From Macrocybe gigantea (lineage: Eukaryota; Basidiomycota; Agaricomycetes; Agaricales; Callistosporiaceae), in assembly GCA_011319805.1 (NCBI GenBank), contig SJRY01000261.1, positions 1 through 64,000 on the forward strand: a stretch of DNA of 64,000 nt. The letters are read 5' to 3'. Numbering within the stretch: the first letter of the stretch is position 1; each line of letters starts with the position of its first letter. The notes beneath the pieces are model-generated. The model did not search any database. It was not told where the DNA came from and was given only the letters and a program-made list of their open reading frames with translations. The translations under genes and the position numbers were made by a program. Of this stretch, positions 11,493 through 22,500 are shown piece by piece.

Positions 11493-12281
11493 TCACAAAC
11501 TAGACTTTGGTAAAGACGGCTGCATTTTTATATGCACGCCAGAAACAACGAGTCTATGGTGCGTAGCATTCCATATCTAATCACGAAAAAGACCATGTAT
11601 CTCGGACGCGTCGATGTCCAGCAAAAAGAAAATTGCCCACCTCTGTCCTCGCAGAATGGGCTCTTGCGCCCAAAGTCATGGTGGAATTGACCAGCCGCAA
11701 CTTGTCGCCGCTGCGCATGTCATCATGAGTTGCGTGCGAATATATGGTAGGACGAGGCTCTTACAGTGCAGCCGGTGAATGGTACACGATGTTGAGCGAC
11801 TGGGACACGCTCGCGTACACGTCTCCAGTATTCGTCATGCTCAGCGCCGTGAGCGCCATAGTAGAACATCTTCACACCGATATGTTAGCCAGGTGTCAGA
11901 ACCCAGAGAATACTTCCGAACGGACATATCAATCAAAAAGGCCGCGCAGCCGCCATGCATGTTTCCGCCTCCGTTGATCATATCTATAAAACGCCAGATA
12001 CGTCAGCAATAGAATAGCTAACGAAAGCTCAATGCAAAAGCCGAACCTTCCTCGACCGTGAGCTCACACACGACTCTTCCTTCCAGCTTTTCCGGCTCCT
12101 CAGCCTTTTTCATCACGGACACTTCCGTAACGACAAGCCTCTCCGTAATCGACTCGCCAAAGATGGGTTTCTTGACATGAGGTACTTTGTTGGCGAAGAA
12201 GAACTTTGGGTTTCCCAGCAGTCTCTTGACATCATCGGGCGCATTGCCAGCGACGTGACTAATGTCCCAGTCTTCGCTCAT
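11493..12281 (-). CDS. Hotdog-fold thioesterase (4HBT family)
   Basis: Resembles the small acyl-CoA thioesterases of the ACOT13/PaaI type, which hydrolyse thioesters. Five exons fit in phase: 12281-12047, 11983-11926, 11869-11765, 11710-11641, 11576-11493. They give 552 bases, 183 residues. After an N-terminal part (MSEDWDISHVAGNAPDDVKR) comes CELTVEEDMINGGGNMHGGC with the family HGG motif at the helix N-terminus. CSTMALTALSMTNTG and SVSQSLNIVYHSPAALGD follow, then VNSTMTLGARAHSARTE and a final strand HRLVVSGVHIKM. The hotdog order of strands and central helix is complete. Substrate cannot be read from sequence. It diverges from the AlkB-like gene. Confidence 0.85.
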
Positions 12282-12957
12282 CCCTCGGTATCTGGTTCGG
12301 TGGTACGATGATGGATGATGAGCCTCGGAAGGCCGCGTCTAGAAGTATCTAAGGGGCCAGTTTGCGATGATAGCGTTACCAGCTACTTAAGCCATTTCCT
12401 AGTCCGGTTCCGGCATTAGAAGACCGGCCTATGTAATACATCCTTATTAGGAAATTCATCAACTCACGTTGGCTGGGTCTGTAACGCAAGGGTCGTCCAG
12501 CCGCCAGCGAATGATTGATACCTAGCCATCACTATCTAGTTGCCCTATGGCCTCTTGAACATTACGGCGGATTCATCTCGGTTATTTACTCGCCTCCTTT
12601 GGAACATTCCTCTAAGGTTCTCAGTGGCTCTCATGTTGGTCGGTAGCACCCTGCTCACGACACTTGCACAGTTTCGACCTAGCCAGAGCTCTAACAATAT
12701 GCTAACGCTTCTCGCTGTATGTCTGAGCGAGATTCCTATGAGAACCTAACACTGAAATATCGAAGGACAACAATACCCAAGCTTCTCTACGGAGAGTATA
12801 TCCAGAGATCCCAAACAATCACATCAATCCACGACTGCGTATCGTCATTCCAGAGTCGCAATGTGACTCCATAACATCAGGCGATGTCGCTGGCTGTTTA
12901 CAATCGGCCGCGTCGACCGAGTCGGGAGTTGACTCCCTGTTTGACGGCGATATAGAC
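12282..12957. other. Intergenic region or missed 5' exon of the AlkB-like gene
   Basis: The frame of the downstream AlkB-like gene stays open upstream of its ATG back to about 12740. The real gene may therefore start earlier, with an intron near 12720-12770. An open frame at 12540-12749 has no recognisable features. The promoters of the divergent thioesterase and AlkB-like genes must lie here. Confidence 0.4.
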
Positions 12958-13788
12958 ATGCATGACGAGGCGTGCTCATCTCCGAGCCTGGACCTCGACA
13001 CCCGTGCGCCTAATCCCATTCCCGCGTCGCTCGTCGCGCCGCCCATCCCTGGATTGTTTTTCAACCCAGAACTGCTCCTTCCTAGGGAGCTCACAGATGC
13101 CGTGATGGAATATTGTCTGAAGACATATTTCCGCTCACCTGCAGTCAATCAGGTGATGCTCTTTGGACGCCATCCTCAGCCATTGCCGGACGACGGAACG
13201 GAGTCGACGGCCGAGGACCTCGCCTGCCTCATGTCGTGTGCGCCGCCGAAAAGCGGACTTCCTGCGATGTTGCTGACGCTGCTGGCCAAACTCAGCGCAA
13301 TGCTGAAGCCTGTCTTACCACCTGAAACGCACGCACTGCTGTTTCCGCGTGAGCCGAAGCAGCCCCGACAGGCGATCTTGAATTTATATGAACCTGGAGA
13401 GGGAATCAGTCCACATGTCGACTTGCTCAAGCGATTCGGGGACGGTATCGTCGGTGTCAGCATGGGCAGCGGCTGCGTGATGCGTTTTGCAAGAGAGGGT
13501 GTGGCACCAGGCCGCGTTTCTGACGAAACTAACGCGAGAGATATTTGGGATCTGTATCTCCCTGAACGCAGTCTAGTTGTCTTGTCCAAGGACGCCCGAT
13601 ATGAATGGTCCCATGGGATAGGAAAAGAAACGCGGGACTACATTGCCGTCGCCACTGGGAATGAGACAGAGGGTCGATGGGTCGAACGCGATACACGACT
13701 CAGCATAACTTTTCGATGGTTGCTTCCCGGCGCAGACGTCGTTGGAGGTGATCAAGAGCCACAGTGCATCGATGACTGTGATAACTGA
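12958..13788 (+). CDS. AlkB-like 2OG-Fe(II) oxygenase
   Basis: Member of the AlkB/ALKBH dioxygenase superfamily, which uses 2-oxoglutarate and Fe(II) to demethylate nucleic acids or, in some members, proteins. One open exon encodes 276 residues. The core shows the iron site H-x-D in EGISPHVDLLKRFGD, then GVSMGSGCVMRF, LYLPERSLVVLSKDARYEWSHGI with the distal iron His, and the 2OG-binding Arg in RLSITFRWLLPG. The N-terminal 60 residues are Pro-rich. A 2-domain layout is not visible. The substrate cannot be assigned; the compact C-terminal core resembles fungal ALKBH proteins of uncertain specificity. The frame is open upstream of this ATG, so the N-terminus may be longer. Confidence 0.82.
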   Translation: MHDEACSSPSLDLDTRAPNPIPASLVAPPIPGLFFNPELLLPRELTDAVMEYCLKTYFRSPAVNQVMLFGRHPQPLPDDGTESTAEDLACLMSCAPPKSGLPAMLLTLLAKLSAMLKPVLPPETHALLFPREPKQPRQAILNLYEPGEGISPHVDLLKRFGDGIVGVSMGSGCVMRFAREGVAPGRVSDETNARDIWDLYLPERSLVVLSKDARYEWSHGIGKETRDYIAVATGNETEGRWVERDTRLSITFRWLLPGADVVGGDQEPQCIDDCDN

Positions 13789-15794
13789 TGGGAGAGAAGT
13801 CAAGGTTGAAACGACTACATGTAATAGAAAGAGAATGGGAGGCCCAATTTGACGCGTTCATTGCGCAGCCTCTGTCACCGATTATGTCCTCTTCCAATTG
13901 ACTACTCGAGCAAATCGTCGAATTGGGCTAAGGTGCCTGGCATCAATACAAAAATCCACCTACGCCTTCAATTTCAGATTGGATGTTCGTGGCACGATGT
14001 TATCCAAGATGTGCCAAAAGAAAGCTTACTGCACCGGGTAATGTACATTGCGTCTAGGAATCTGGGGTGCAAGATATCATAGACCACCACGAAGCGCGAG
14101 GACCAGATGCAGAACGGATCCCGCCACGATGTTGCAATCGATGGCAGTCTTATCGTCTTGTCTGGACAACGGTCAATTCGACAGCATAGATGGGATGAAG
14201 AGCAACGCACAACTGCCGCCCACCAAAGATCAAACGCTGCTGTGGTGGCGGAACGCCGGATTGCTCCTCCACTTTCTCCTTTATTCTCCCGATCTAAAAG
14301 GACCAGGTTGAGGAGGAGATCATTGTGCAGATAGACGCAAATCGACCTTATCATCGGATTCGATATCGAGTTCGATCTGCCGATGGCTATCCTGTTATAA
14401 AGCTTTCGACTCCTTTGGCGATGCGCTGACCTCTTTGCCCGTAAGTGTCTGTGTCACAATGCAAGAGACATGGTTCACGCGTCCTCAGTCGAACTGTTTC
14501 GTATCTCTCACCTTCACTTTAATCAGCATGGCTGAATTGCAGGACTAGAAATGTCTTCAACAAGTGAATCTCGATGTAAATTGAGGAGCAAATGCTCGAT
14601 AGATAGTAAACAACTAAGGTTGTAGGAAGATGGTGGTATGAAAAGAACGAGATGTGGGCTTGCAAGATCCCCGTGACATCGATTTGTGATCGGATGCCTA
14701 AATTGGACTCGCGCTGATTTTTGCACCTATACGCACCCAAGCCGTTCAAGAGATTTAAAAAAATCAGCACTCTGCATCATCTGAACCCCCGCAATGTCGA
14801 AAACGAAGACATGGGCTTGTAATTACCTTGTAGACAAAAATCAATTTTCAAAACGATGCATTTGCGTGTAAGCGTCGCCAGTGTAAATTTTTGATATCTT
14901 ACTAGTACTGGATGATCATTTGTATGACGGGTTCGTTCCCCCTGTGCCTCATGTTGCCAACAAACGCATCCACAACCACTTTTCGAGGGCGTTGGGTTCG
15001 AGATGACAAAACCTTTCCCACGCACTCATCCTTCTTGGACACAAGCCACCTTCGTAGCCCTATCCAGCGCAACAGATTCTTGGTGTTTTTCTTACCGAAA
15101 ATTCCGGACGTTCGGTCTGCTAGGAGACAGGACAAGAGCCGGATAATGCTCTTTGGTGATGACCCAAATCCGATGGACTTGCCTCGGCCTCGACGTTCTA
15201 TTTTTTCTCCAACATTCTCTCCGCTGCATCTGTGCCAAGGGAATTTGTGCTTCTGATCGATGAGCTATCATCCGGTCAGGGCTATCCGCCGAACGCCAGG
15301 TCTATGAAATCCATTTGACCATCGTGCGACACTCATTCACCGGAATTTCTCCGTCTACGCTTTTTCGTCCTCTGGTTCTTGACATAATCTAGAGTTTCAC
15401 TGTCGACGGCATCTCGGAACGCATCATATCTGCACACGTGTCCAGTTTATTTCGCGGGAGAGCTTCGGAACGCGTACCTCATTCAGGACTTGTGGTCATT
15501 TGGTACTCTTTTTTTTAGAGCCTATGCCCCACTGTTCTCCTGATGTGACGTTCCCGAAATGATCGTTATATACGGCCGCCTGGCATTGCTGAGGCAGCGA
15601 AACTCGTTGAACACGCAGAAAACGGTTTAAGCGGCGTATCTATGGAATAACAAGGGGCTCTGTCGCAGTAACTCCACGGATATGCGCTCTAGGACATACT
15701 TAAGACGGCGCTTGGAGATACCTTTGAAGATTTCTCCCGTCTTTGCTCTCCCAGGACTGCACCTTTGACATCCCTCCCATCGTTTTGCGTCCAA
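13789..15794. other. Two-kilobase stretch without a supported gene
   Basis: Several short open frames exist on both strands, the longest at 14912-15256, but none has a recognisable domain, a credible start context or splice partners. The base composition is AT-richer than the neighbouring exons. The right end must hold the promoter of the MFS transporter gene. Confidence 0.5.
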
Positions 15795-18078
15795 ATGGCA
15801 ACGGATGAGAAATCCAGAGACAAGAATATTGTAGAAGATACGGATGCTCTAGTATCACGACTCGCTCAGCAAGATACGACGCCGTGGTATCGCAAGCGTA
15901 ACTTGACAATTCTATATCTTCTGTTGTTCCCCACGTGTATCGGTGTGGAGATGACGAGCGGGTAAATAATCTTTTAGTCCTGCCAATGCTTTTCTGAGAG
16001 AACGGACAGCTTTGACTCGTCTATGATGAACGGTCTGCAAGCGGTGGATTCCTGGGACTCCTGTGAGTGCAAAATAAATCCGAGGTAAACTGTCGCGATT
16101 GACTCTGCTTTCTCGAAAGATTACCACTCTCCTCGATCCACGCTCCTCGGCCTGATGTCCGCGATGTACTCTTTGGGCGCCATAGTTGTGTTACCTTTGG
16201 TCCCGGTAGTCACAGATCTTCTGGGCCGTCGGTATGCCATCGTGTTCGGTAGCTTGCTAATGATTCTCGGAGCTGCTATCCAAACTGCAGCCAAGAATTG
16301 TTCGTTTGGAAACTCATCCAACAATATCCGCATATTACCCTGATCCCTTTCATTCTAGACGCAATGTTTGTTATGGCGCGTTTCATACTAGGACTTGGGA
16401 TTCCTTTTGCCATCGTCGCCGCCTCGTCCTTGATTGGAGGTACAGCTTTCCTTCTGAGTTTCGGCGCACTCTGCAACTGATTTGCGGAACCAGAACTCTC
16501 TCATCCAAAAGAACGTGCGATCCTTGGTTCGCTGTTCAATTCATGCTACTTCATTGGTATCTCAAGCATCTCACGTTCGCATTCTGCTTGAACTCACCGA
16601 TGCTTCGAAATCCAGGTTCTATCGCTGCAGCTGGCATAACCTTGGGAACATTTCAAATGAAGAGCAACTGGGGATGGCGAATCCCCTCGCTTCTTCAGGT
16701 CACGCCCAGCATGCTTCAAGTCACCTTCATATTCTTCTTACCAGAGTCTCCTCGTTGGCTGATTTCCAAGGGCAGAGGGGAGGAGGCGATGAATATCTTG
16801 GTGAAATACCACGCAGAGGGTGACCGAAGTTCCGAGTTTGTAAAAGCGGAGTATGTCCAGATCGAGAAAACCCTCGAAATCGAGAAGGAGACCGCCAACG
16901 TCGGTTGGAAGGAGATGGTAGCGACGGCGGGGATGAGAAAACGGCTGCTCATCGGGGCATTCATCGGTCTCGCAACTCAGTGGAGTGGCAACGGTCTCAC
17001 ATCGTGTGTTGGACTTTCTTCGACTCGTTCGTTCTCTCTGATATCATCCTAGATACTTCTTGGCCCGCATTCTCGATAACGTAGGCGTCCACGACAATCG
17101 CATAAAGAACATCATCAATCTCGGGAATACTTGTTGGGGCTTCTTGAACGCGACAATCTTGGCTCTGACCGTCTCGCGGTACAATCGGCGTACAATGTAC
17201 CTGGTGCGATGAGTTCAGGTTCCGTCCGCTGTGCGTGCGGAGCTAATGCAAGCAATTTACAGACGTGCACAATTTCGCTTTTGCTCATCTTCACCGGGTG
17301 GACGATTGCGAGTGCGAGATATGCTATAACGAACAATCAAGCGTCTTCACGCGCTGTGATCGCGTAGGCCAAAGCTGTCCCGACGTCGTTTCGCATCTGC
17401 TGACCCCTTGCTTCAGTTTCATATTTCTCTATAGTCCAGCATACAACGTCGCCTATAATGCATTGACCTACAGTAATAATACGCTCCTGACCATTCTAAA
17501 GGCACTGTGCACTAACCTCAGCTCACAGCCTTCTTGGTGGAACTGTTCCCATTCCATGTCCGTGCAAAGGGAATCACGGTGTTCCAGTGGTTCGGTCGTA
17601 TGGCAGGTTTCTTCAACCAGTTCGTGAACCCTATCGGCATAGCCAACGCTGGTGAGTTCGTTTCTGCCATATGAACCAAGGATTCTCAATGCTGATCCTT
17701 GAACGCGTTTGCAGGCTGGAAGTTCTACATCAGGTACGTACATGCAAGTTTGCCACAGCTCTGCACAAATTGGCTTCATCTCCCCCTAGCTATTGCATCT
17801 TCCTGCTTTTCGAAGTGCTTTTCGTCTACTTCCTGTTCCCTGAAACCGCTCATCGGACGCTAGAGGAATTGGCATTCCGTAAGTCATCTAGCATGTGTAC
17901 ACTATTGTTCCTGTCACTCAATTTCGGCTGCCTTTTTTTTTTACGGCCAGTTTACGAGGATGATAAAGTACAGGAACAGAAGAAACGAGTCAAGGAAGAA
18001 ATTCTCGTCGATGCAAAGGAGAGAGCGTCTTCAGAGCCGGAGAAGGACGATCCGAGGCATGTAGAAAATGTACATTAA
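15795..18078 (+). CDS. MFS sugar transporter (lactose-permease type)
   Basis: Twelve-helix proton-coupled sugar porter of the fungal hexose/lactose permease group in the plasma membrane. The ATG at 15795 opens MATDEKSRDKNIVEDTD. Exons carry the family signatures in order: FDSSMMNGLQAVDSW (helix 1 end); DLLGRRYAIVFGSLL (helix 2-3 loop, D-x3-GRR); PESPRWLISKGR after helix 6; NRRTMYL; AFLVELFPFHVRAKGI after helix 10; and PETAHRTLEELA after helix 12. The C-terminal tail is charged (VQEQKKRVKEEI ... HVENVH). Roughly nine short introns are needed; for example the exon from 16621 continues to SGNGLTS near 17003. No frame break was required in the parts checked. It may import mono- or disaccharides released by secreted enzymes, but specificity is not readable. 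Confidence 0.85.
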
Positions 18079-18425
18079 ACTCGCCGAGGTAATACGGACC
18101 ATGCAAACCTCATTTCGTTTGTAATCGTTGTGAGCTTCCGAGTCGATGCAATGAAAAGCGGGATATGCTTTCGTAGGTTGAATATACGGTGTTACGGTTT
18201 GCAAGGAGAGACTTGCTGGGGTTAGAGTGCAGTCAGATGCAAATTTGGGCGGAAGGGCTGTTTCAACTCACCTTTATCTAGGTAGCCATCTCAAGAGTTT
18301 TGAACTATTGAATATGTATCAGCTGGAGGTGTCGTTTGCATGAAATCGACTGGTGGCCGGGGTCTGGATGCCTGCCGTGATTGAGGGTCTCGGTCATTAC
18401 GTAAACATCTCAACCATCCTCAGCT
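18079..18425. other. Intergenic between transporter and SAP18-like gene
   Basis: About 350 bases holding the 3' flank of the transporter gene and the promoter of the SAP18-like gene, which is on the same strand. No open frame of note and no clear TATA box. Confidence 0.5.
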
Positions 18426-19396
18426 ATGGACGTCGACAGTGTAACCCCAGCAGGCCAACCTGTAATTGACAGAGAGAAAGTATGCCTTTTCAAATTCCAT
18501 ATATCCTCAGTTTCTTATCATTATATTCTAGACTGCCCCATTTCTTATTCGAACTTTTGTCAAGATCGGGAGTTTTCATCGACTGACGCTTTTCGAAGAT
18601 GGCACTTTACCGACGACGGATGAACAACAAATATTCACCTGGTAAATTACTTATCAGAACTCCATCATTTGTCCTGTTAATCCCATGATTTCCAGGAGAG
18701 ACGCTAGTCTGCGTGAGGTCCTGACGACACTTCGCAATACTGCCCCAACTGTGGCAGAGTACCGGCATCCTTTGGCTCGCTTTTCATTCAGGACCGTCTA
18801 CGCCGACTCCACGAATAAGGGCCGCTTTGCGCAGAAGGACTTGGGAATGGTCTATTCTCGTGACGTCCTCGGCGAGCCAGGCGCGCTGGACATCACTGCC
18901 CGCGCCTGCGCGAAGACATCGAGGGGGAGAACCGCGAACCGACCGAACGTGAAAAGAGGAGCGCACGCTGGACGAGCTTCGTTTCGTCCCGGGGGACTAC
19001 CTCCTCGTCGCTGTGCTTCTGCCGAAAAACGTCACCGTGTCCACCGAGCTGTCCATCAAGGGCCAGTCCAACGGGTGGAAGTCTGCTCCTGCGGGAAGGG
19101 GCGACGGAGGATGGGGCGGTCCTGTGGCTCCTAGTGGTCCAGGTTTGGGCAGGGGAGGCGGGCACTGGAGGGGTGATTCGAATCCCGCGCCGCCCGTCCC
19201 TCGCAACCGTGGCAATCGAGGCAACGAGCGAGATCGAGAAATAGACAGAAGGGTCCCCCCTCCTAGGCGTGCTGAATCTCCTGGAAGAGGAAGAGGGGGC
19301 TGGGGAAGGGGCGGGCGAAACGATAGACGCTCAAGATCGAGATCTCCATCTCGCTCACGTTCGCGCTCCCCTCCGAGGCGGAGGAGATATGATTGA
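18426..19396 (+). CDS. SAP18-like protein with RGG/RS tail, frame-broken
   Basis: SAP18 is the ubiquitin-fold subunit of the Sin3 histone deacetylase complex and of the exon-junction-linked ASAP complex. Exons 18426-18479, 18532-18641 and 18696-19396 give DREKTAPFLIRTFVKIGSFHRL, then EVLTTLRNTAPTVAEYRHPLARFSFRTVYAD, FAQKDLGMVYSRDVLGEPG and FVPGDYLLVAVLLPKNV. The C-terminal third is Gly/Arg-rich and ends in Arg-Ser dipeptides (RRSRSRSPSRSRSRSP), longer than in human SAP18 and suggestive of an RNA-linked role. The conserved core runs through three frames. One base appears missing in the C run at 18899-18901 and one in the A run at 18952-18955; together they return to frame. I read these as sequence errors because everything else is well conserved. 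Confidence 0.85.
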
Positions 19397-19598
19397 GAGG
19401 CCTGGCCCTATCATCGTTTCGGTCAATTTATCTGCTCTGCTCCGTATATCTGCCCGCTGTCTCGTCCCAAAATAATCTGACATATATATCCGAGAATGCA
19501 TACAGCTGTGAAATGTTGTACAACGGAAAAGTAACGATGGTAAAAATACTTTTGAGCAAAGTCTGCGTCAGCGGAAAAAGTAGAATAATGAGGGCAGA

Positions 19599-22500
19599 CT
19601 ATGCTGGGGCTGCCGCTATCCGTTCCTGAAGGAAATTCGAAAGTACTTGCATCAGATCCACCGAACTCCTCCCCGATATCTCGTTGCTCTTGGCAATAAC
19701 CGGTTTCGACTTGCTCAGCAAGGAATGCAAATCGGCCGCCATCTCACCCGTCATCCCTCGTCGCAACCTCTCCGCTAATGAAACCGAGGGCCGAGCATTT
19801 CTGCGGTCCTTTGACGGTTCCGTCCGCGAATTTCCATCGACGGTGGCTCCTCTGCGTCGGATTCCATAGGCAGACCGTCAAATTCAGGCTTTGAAAGCCA
19901 CATCACTAGTTGCGTGACGGCGTAAACGAGGACGGCCTCGAGATTCCGTCGGGCAGTAGCTACGCCTTGGCGAACGTCGAGCGTGAATTGATTGTTCGCG
20001 GGTAACAAAATGAGACTTTGCCCTGGAGGACGGTTGACAAGGTCGCGCAGGACATCCAGGGTGCAGTTTCCAAGTTCGAGCAATGTGCCCATCGAGGCAG
20101 GCTCGTCGAGAACGACCTTGGAATGCTGGAAACACAATCAGTCTTAGAGCGAGGACGAGAGCCGAACGTGATACGCACAGGGACAACAAGTGCCTCGTTT
20201 ACTGGCCAGTTTTCTCGCTGATCGAGCAAGACGGCCTCAGCGCGGCTTATTGAAATGAGGGTGGAGATAATGTTGCTTGATAGGCGGTACAGGTGATGGA
20301 TGAGGTATGCGATTGTCGGTCTCTGCAACGGATCGGCCGAAGTGGGCTCTTTCTCAAGCCGCGCTCGCTCATCTGAAGTGATTGGCTCGAGAAGGCTGGC
20401 GAGGTGGTTTGGGTGTGTTATGGCATAGTTCACCTGCTGCAAAAGATGAAGCGAGTGCGTCGTGAATACTCGCAACACTTTCTCCACTGCAGGGTTGACG
20501 CTTGCCGCCGCGGGGGTGCTCTCAGCGATGGCATAGAATAAGTTGACGACCTGCTCCATCTCCTCCAGGAACGGGAATGTTATCGGGTCGCCAATTGTCC
20601 AGGACAGAGCTCGGGATATCTGATCACCGTACAGTTGAACAAACGCGCTGGCTTCCGCGTCGAAGTAGTGATTATGCCTTCCCAACGCCGTAATCACACC
20701 CGCAACGATCGCCAGCATGGAGCAATACGCTTTGTGCGCTGGACTGCGTTCTCCGGGAAACTCGGGAAGGACAACGTCAATAAGCCCTGCACTGATGGCC
20801 GCGCTGATGAAATTATTGCTGTAGGCCGACATGACTCCGTCGCTGGCCAAACGTTCAGCTGCTGATGGATTACGCACGAGGGCCATGTGGAGCAGGAAAA
20901 TATGTGCAACGTAAAGTGGACGCTTCATAGACAACAACAATGGGAGATCCGACAGACCGACAAGGTCTATGTGTGTGAAGAGGTCAAGGCTCTGCTTGAT
21001 GATGTCCGTTTCCTGGCACCGCGCAAGCCAAAGGGTGGACGACGGGTTGACGTCACGGTGGATACACTGTTCGAATACAGCGACCAGCAGCTCCATGTCC
21101 TTGTCGACTTCCTGATCCTGACGAGTCCGTGCAGTGGTGAAGACGAGGCCAAGACCGTCGATGACGAAGTTGAGGGATGCCTCCACGGTGGAGGATATCG
21201 TCAACCGTTGGTCCGCATTGAGAACCTTTGGACGCCGCGATAGACTGCCGCAATGTCTGGCACAAAAGTAGATGATTTGGAGCAGTGGGCGATGGAAAGG
21301 ACTCGAGACCGAACCATCAGCGATTGGATTGGAGGCTGAGTGTCGCTGATGATAATTCCATGCACGTTGCGGACCAGTTCCATGAACGACTGGATTTCTG
21401 GCGCTTTGTCAGATATGGAAAACCATGCTACTTCCAACAACGCCAGGAGCATGCCTAATCTTGTCCCATGGACAGCGGCCATCATGTCTCCCGATCTCGC
21501 CTCTTTGGAAATGTCGTATGAAATGGTGCCTGCTATGGAAAGGATGATCGGCCGGACGATCGTATCACTTCGGAGATAGGGTGCGACCTGCTGGAGCAAG
21601 AACCGCCAAGATTCCATGAGAGTCGTCTGTGAATGCGCGAGCGACAGATTGAGGTTCACGGAAAAATTTGCTTCTCAGCAATGTCTGCATAATCAAGGAC
21701 CGCCTTGTCGGGCTTGTAGGCGCTGAGTCGCGTTCTGAAAAGGGACATTGAGAATACAAAGTTGTCACCAAACTCTCGGAGATCCAGAGGATCCTGCAGA
21801 CGAAGCTGTTCCAGTGTCAGGCCCTTGAAATACTGCTTCCAATGTTCTACCAATCTGTCGTGAAGTTGTGGATCGTATGAACTTGGGGCAGCCTCGCATA
21901 TTAGGTCTGTCAAGTGCTCCTGAGAGCGGAATTTGGGCTCGAGTGCCAGGAAACTCTTGGGTTTCTTGGCAGATTGTTCCTTCCCATGCAACTGCAGATG
22001 AATCCCGATATCCACTCCGATCATGTGTACCGCAAAAGACTTCACGACGGTCCGGTAGCAGTGACTGGCGACAATAGGTGGGACGTTGGAAGGTTGGGTA
22101 TTGTCCACGGCCATATAGGAGGTCAGGTCATAATCCGGGGTAGGACCGATCTCTTCACTAGCCATGGACACAACCTGCTGCCAGAACTCATCGTCACTGT
22201 GCAGGTCTTCCAAAGCAGCCTTATGCTCCAATCCGTGCTGCCAGACCATATCTAAAAACCGCATGACGGAGGCCAAAAGCTGAGGATTGGGATCCCATAG
22301 CGCCTTCCAGCCCGATATGATTCCACAAGCGACACCCACCGCACTGCTTGGCTTTGATCGGTCTTGTTTCTCGGTCGCTTTGCCCTTCACGTCCGCCGGC
22401 GTTCTGAATTTGCCAGTGACAAAAAGGCTGGCGAGTGCTGGCTCCTTATCGACAGCCAATGTGATGAAGTTCCATACGGCATTGCGCAGCGACAACTCTT

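Noticed and set aside
13789..15794. A gene in the 2 kb before the sugar transporter
   Set aside because: Both strands were read for splice-linked frames; no recognisable domain or consistent exon chain was found.
18426..19396. SAP18-like gene as a true pseudogene
   Set aside because: The two missing bases lie in homopolymers, cancel the frame together with good conservation, and match errors in other essential genes; an assembly fault is likelier, though not proven.
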